A DNA stretch of 33,000 nucleotides. Origin: an uncultured Lachnospiraceae bacterium (GTDB lineage Bacteria > Bacillota > Clostridia > Lachnospirales > Lachnospiraceae). The notes below the pieces were generated by a model that was given only the letters and a program-made list of their open reading frames with translations, did not search any database and was not told the DNA's origin. A program made the translations under genes and the position numbers. The stretch covers positions 1 through 33,000 of the forward strand of contig OMUP01000014.1 in assembly GCA_900314255.1 (NCBI GenBank), in the 5' to 3' direction. Below are positions 31,198-33,000 of the stretch, piece by piece (within the stretch, counting starts at the first letter, position 1; the number at the start of each line of letters is the position of its first letter).

Positions 31198-31656
31198 TTA
31201 TCGAATATATCTTCTTATGCGGAACCAAATACAGAATGCAGGTCTTCTAAACGGATAAAATAATATCCATAATCGAGAAAAGACTTTCCACCTAATGCTG
31301 TCACAATTTATTTTCTTTTTATTTCGGATCAGTGCCACTGCCCGGCCGATAATGCAGTCATTTGAGAACCAGCCATCATGGTAGAAATTTCCGTCCCCAG
31401 TTGTTTCAAATTTATCGTTTTTAATTTTTGTAACTCGATGCAGAAGATACTGTTCCTTTGTCTTATAAAGAACGATATCTCCTACTTCAGGCATACGTTT
31501 TAACTTTTCAAGAATCACCTGATCACGACCATGACATAGGCACGGCCACATACTCATGCCGGTAACAGTAAACGCAGCCTGCCTCCCTTCGGCAAGCTGC
31601 ATTTTGATTTCTGAAAATAAAATTTGTGAGGAAATCCATCTCTTCTCAGTCTGCAT
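31198..31656 (-). CDS. S24/S26-type signal peptidase-like protein
   Basis: A 152-residue protein, counted from the ATG at 31656, which overlaps the upstream stop in TAATG (translational coupling). The nucleophile box is TVTGMSMWPCLCHGRDQVIL with Ser35, followed by GDIVLYKTKEQYLLHRVTK with His73; Ser plus His is the SipW-like type rather than the Ser/Lys type. 'TTGDGNFYHDGWF' completes the beta fold. The C-terminal region, basic and aromatic (SRLWILFYPFRRPAFCIWFRI), is probably membrane associated. Such small peptidases are often found beside kinase-like and PqqD-like proteins in peptide maturation loci. The substrate here is unknown. Confidence 0.8.
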   Translation of the reverse strand: MQTEKRWISSQILFSEIKMQLAEGRQAAFTVTGMSMWPCLCHGRDQVILEKLKRMPEVGDIVLYKTKEQYLLHRVTKIKNDKFETTGDGNFYHDGWFSNDCIIGRAVALIRNKKKINCDSIRWKVFSRLWILFYPFRRPAFCIWFRIRRYIR

Positions 31657-32636
31657 TATAAATTCTCTAAAGCCCGAAACAATACATCCACAGATTCCAC
31701 ATCGGGAAGACATCTGAGCCGAATAACAGGAATATCAGTGAGAAATTGAGTCAGCAGATCAATTGCCTGCTCTGCTTTCTCTCGGTCCCATGATGGGTAA
31801 AGAACATGTGGCAGGACTGCACCGAATGCTTTCAAGCCAGAGAGATGTGTTGTTTCATTATGGTCCCCGCGTTCTAACACCACGAGAGCACGAAGCGGAA
31901 CACTGCGGTTAATCTGTTCTCCACTTGTTCCTGACCAGGGAGAGCCATAGCCAATCCAGTGACGTGAAAAATCTCTATTCTGATTTTGCTCATTCATATC
32001 AGAAAATACAGATGGGCTGCAGATCAATCGATCACCGTTCAGAATCAATGCCTCTTTATTGTCTCTCCATAAACGGGCATGTGTTGTCTTTCCTGTACCA
32101 GAAGGTGCACAGATTCCAATGCCATAACGTTTCCCCTTGTTATTGTATTCGAGAAAGGCCGCATGAAATGTCAGCATCTGTTTTTCCAAGCAGACACCCG
32201 GCATTATCTGCGCAAGATACTCAAAAGCAGCCGTACCATTGGTGCCGGTATGATCTTCCAATAAGACAATATGATCCCAATCTCGATTTACTTTGAAACG
32301 AAGCTGCAATTGATTTCCCTGCAAACGCACATAATCCCACCTCGTTCCGCCATCACTCAGATGAAAGACACGTTGTTCAAAAAACCCGCTGCGCCCAGCA
32401 AAAATCATCGGTAATGCTAAACCGATTTCTTTATCAGCATTATCAACTAACATTTTTCTTGCCAGAGGCGATACTGAACTAATACGAACCACTGACTTTT
32501 CATTTTCAGCAGCATCATTATTTTGACACCAGGGATCGATCTTCCACTTCCACGTCTGATAAATTCCGCTGGGAAAAGATTCATCAAAATGCAGAGAAAA
32601 TTTTTCCTCCTTGATTTGTGCCTTTCGGCTATGCAT
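31656..32636 (-). CDS. HprK/PEPCK-like kinase of the peptide-modification type
   Basis: A 326-residue protein. Residues 1-150 are an N-terminal domain of unknown fold. The ATPase domain starts near 155 with 'MLTFHAAFLEYNNKGKRYGI' and Walker A 'ICAPSGTGKTTHARLW' (Lys183), then an acidic LNGDR motif (Asp202) and a sugar/phosphate-loop-like 'GYGSPWSGTSGEQINRSVPL'. This is the HPr-kinase-like family associated with lasso and other ribosomal peptides, where some members phosphorylate the precursor. It is not a standard HprK: the length, N-terminus and motif context all differ. No clear ribosome site precedes the ATG at 32636, and no precursor, PqqD or cyclase gene lies in the window. It is coupled to the S26 peptidase downstream. 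Confidence 0.8.
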   Translation of the reverse strand: MHSRKAQIKEEKFSLHFDESFPSGIYQTWKWKIDPWCQNNDAAENEKSVVRISSVSPLARKMLVDNADKEIGLALPMIFAGRSGFFEQRVFHLSDGGTRWDYVRLQGNQLQLRFKVNRDWDHIVLLEDHTGTNGTAAFEYLAQIMPGVCLEKQMLTFHAAFLEYNNKGKRYGIGICAPSGTGKTTHARLWRDNKEALILNGDRLICSPSVFSDMNEQNQNRDFSRHWIGYGSPWSGTSGEQINRSVPLRALVVLERGDHNETTHLSGLKAFGAVLPHVLYPSWDREKAEQAIDLLTQFLTDIPVIRLRCLPDVESVDVLFRALENL

Positions 32637-32738
32637 GTTTTCGATACTTTGCTTTCATGTCTCTGATGATGCAAAGGACTTCCTTTTCTCTTATGCATAT
32701 GCATTGTTCCTGATCAAACAGATCCTGAAAACAAAACA

Positions 32739-32775
32739 AGCAGCCAGATGTCTTCACAGATAACATCTGACTGCT
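32739..32775 (-). terminator. Hairpin with T-rich tail upstream of the kinase-like gene
   Basis: On the minus strand a 13-base stem with one mismatch (32775-32763 with 32751-32739) is followed by TGTTTTGTTTT. It could end transcription coming from the membrane-protein gene at 32907 or, being about 100 bases before the kinase-like ORF, act as an attenuator in its leader. Confidence 0.65.
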
Positions 32776-32782
32776 ATGTAAT

Positions 32783-32800
32783 CCGCATCAACTGATGCGG
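32783..32800. repeat. Short hairpin CCGCATCA/TGATGCGG
   Basis: A perfect 8-base stem around AC. It sits between the two terminators and has no following T run. Function unknown. Confidence 0.45.
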
Positions 32801-32829
32801 CATCAATATGTGTCCAATATTTCCGGGTA

Positions 32830-32868
32830 ATAAGAAACCGGAGAACGCTTCTTAGAGTGATCTCCGGT
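32830..32868 (-). terminator. Terminator of the membrane-protein gene at the window end
   Basis: On the minus strand ACCGGAGA (32868-32861) pairs with TCTCCGGT (32844-32837) and is followed by TTCTTATTA. It lies 38 bases after the stop of the partial gene at 32907. Confidence 0.7.
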
Positions 32869-32906
32869 CAGTAAAAGCTATATATTTATGTGCGACAAAC
32901 TGGGAG

Positions 32907-33000
32907 TTAACGATTGTACTTCGTCCCGGCAGTAATCAACATGGTCAAACCCGCCACATAACAAGCAGCGAAGAAAAGAAAACTGTATGCAGAGTCTGTG
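32907..33000 (-). CDS. C-terminal end of a membrane protein (runs off window)
   Basis: The minus strand from the window edge reads 30 residues, TDSAYSFLFFAACYVAGLTM followed by LITAGTKYNR, then TAA (32909-32907). It is a single hydrophobic helix with a short basic tail, which looks like the last helix of a major-facilitator-type transporter. The strong terminator just downstream supports a real gene end. Identity cannot be given from so little sequence. Confidence 0.55.
   Translation of the reverse strand, partial: TDSAYSFLFFAACYVAGLTMLITAGTKYNR

Noticed and set aside
16773..32636. Idea that the HprK-like kinase at 31656 phosphorylates the HPr domain at 16773
   Set aside because: The HPr domain has Asn at position 46, the kinase is of the peptide-associated type rather than true HprK, and the genes are far apart. 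No evidence for a link.

Overview
The window looks like chromosome from a low-oxygen, gut-type Firmicute (Clostridia or Erysipelotrichia grade). The evidence is indirect: moderate GC, AGGAGG-type ribosome binding sites, sigma-A promoters, many cytoplasmic glycoside hydrolases paired with cation-symport (GPH) sugar transporters, and IS200/IS605 elements. I see no rRNA, tRNA or CRISPR array. I cannot name the genus.

Layout. 1-3426: SnoaL/NTF2-like proteins, a MarR remnant and a CapA-like metallophosphatase. 3440-7019: a transposon-scarred zone. It holds a single-gene IS200 element, then an IS605-type element with divergent tnpA and tnpB that sits between fragments of two unrelated genes (HAD phosphatase C-terminus, GPH transporter N-terminus). 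7156-13998: accessory metabolism, with a nitroreductase, a GH13 glucosidase preceded by a possible Cys-rich small ORF, a LysR fragment, a membrane-anchored alpha/beta hydrolase divergent from a frameshifted TetR gene, a DUF2798 membrane protein, a sugar O-acetyltransferase, a HAD hydrolase and a multi-pass membrane protein. 14164-16551: leuS, the one clear housekeeping gene.

16773-19709: a small dehydrogenase locus. Its first gene fuses a PTS HPr phosphocarrier domain to a complete D-lactate-dehydrogenase-type domain. It keeps HPr His15, but the usual regulatory Ser46 is Asn. A SerA-like 2-hydroxyacid dehydrogenase and a truncated LysR regulator follow. The fusion is the most unusual thing here and the best candidate for an undescribed system: a fermentative dehydrogenase whose activity could be read out from PTS phosphorylation state.

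19774-31107: a Gram-positive polysaccharide utilisation locus. A divergent AraC regulator faces a GPH transporter, followed by GH2, GH3 (inverted domain order), GH43 and GH78 genes with gaps of 6 to 20 bases. No enzyme has a signal peptide, so oligosaccharides or plant glycosides would be imported and then stripped of beta-galactose, beta-glucose and rhamnose in the cytoplasm. GH2 and GH43 share a small helical accessory domain at opposite ends.

31198-33000: an HprK/PEPCK-like kinase and an S26-type signal peptidase in a translationally coupled pair, as seen beside ribosomal peptide loci, but with no precursor in view. A cluster of hairpins and the C-terminal end of a membrane protein running off the window follow.

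Broken genes (MarR, HAD fragment, GPH fragment, two LysR pieces, TetR frameshift, a ParB-like scrap) are unusually dense, which indicates a recently rearranged accessory region.
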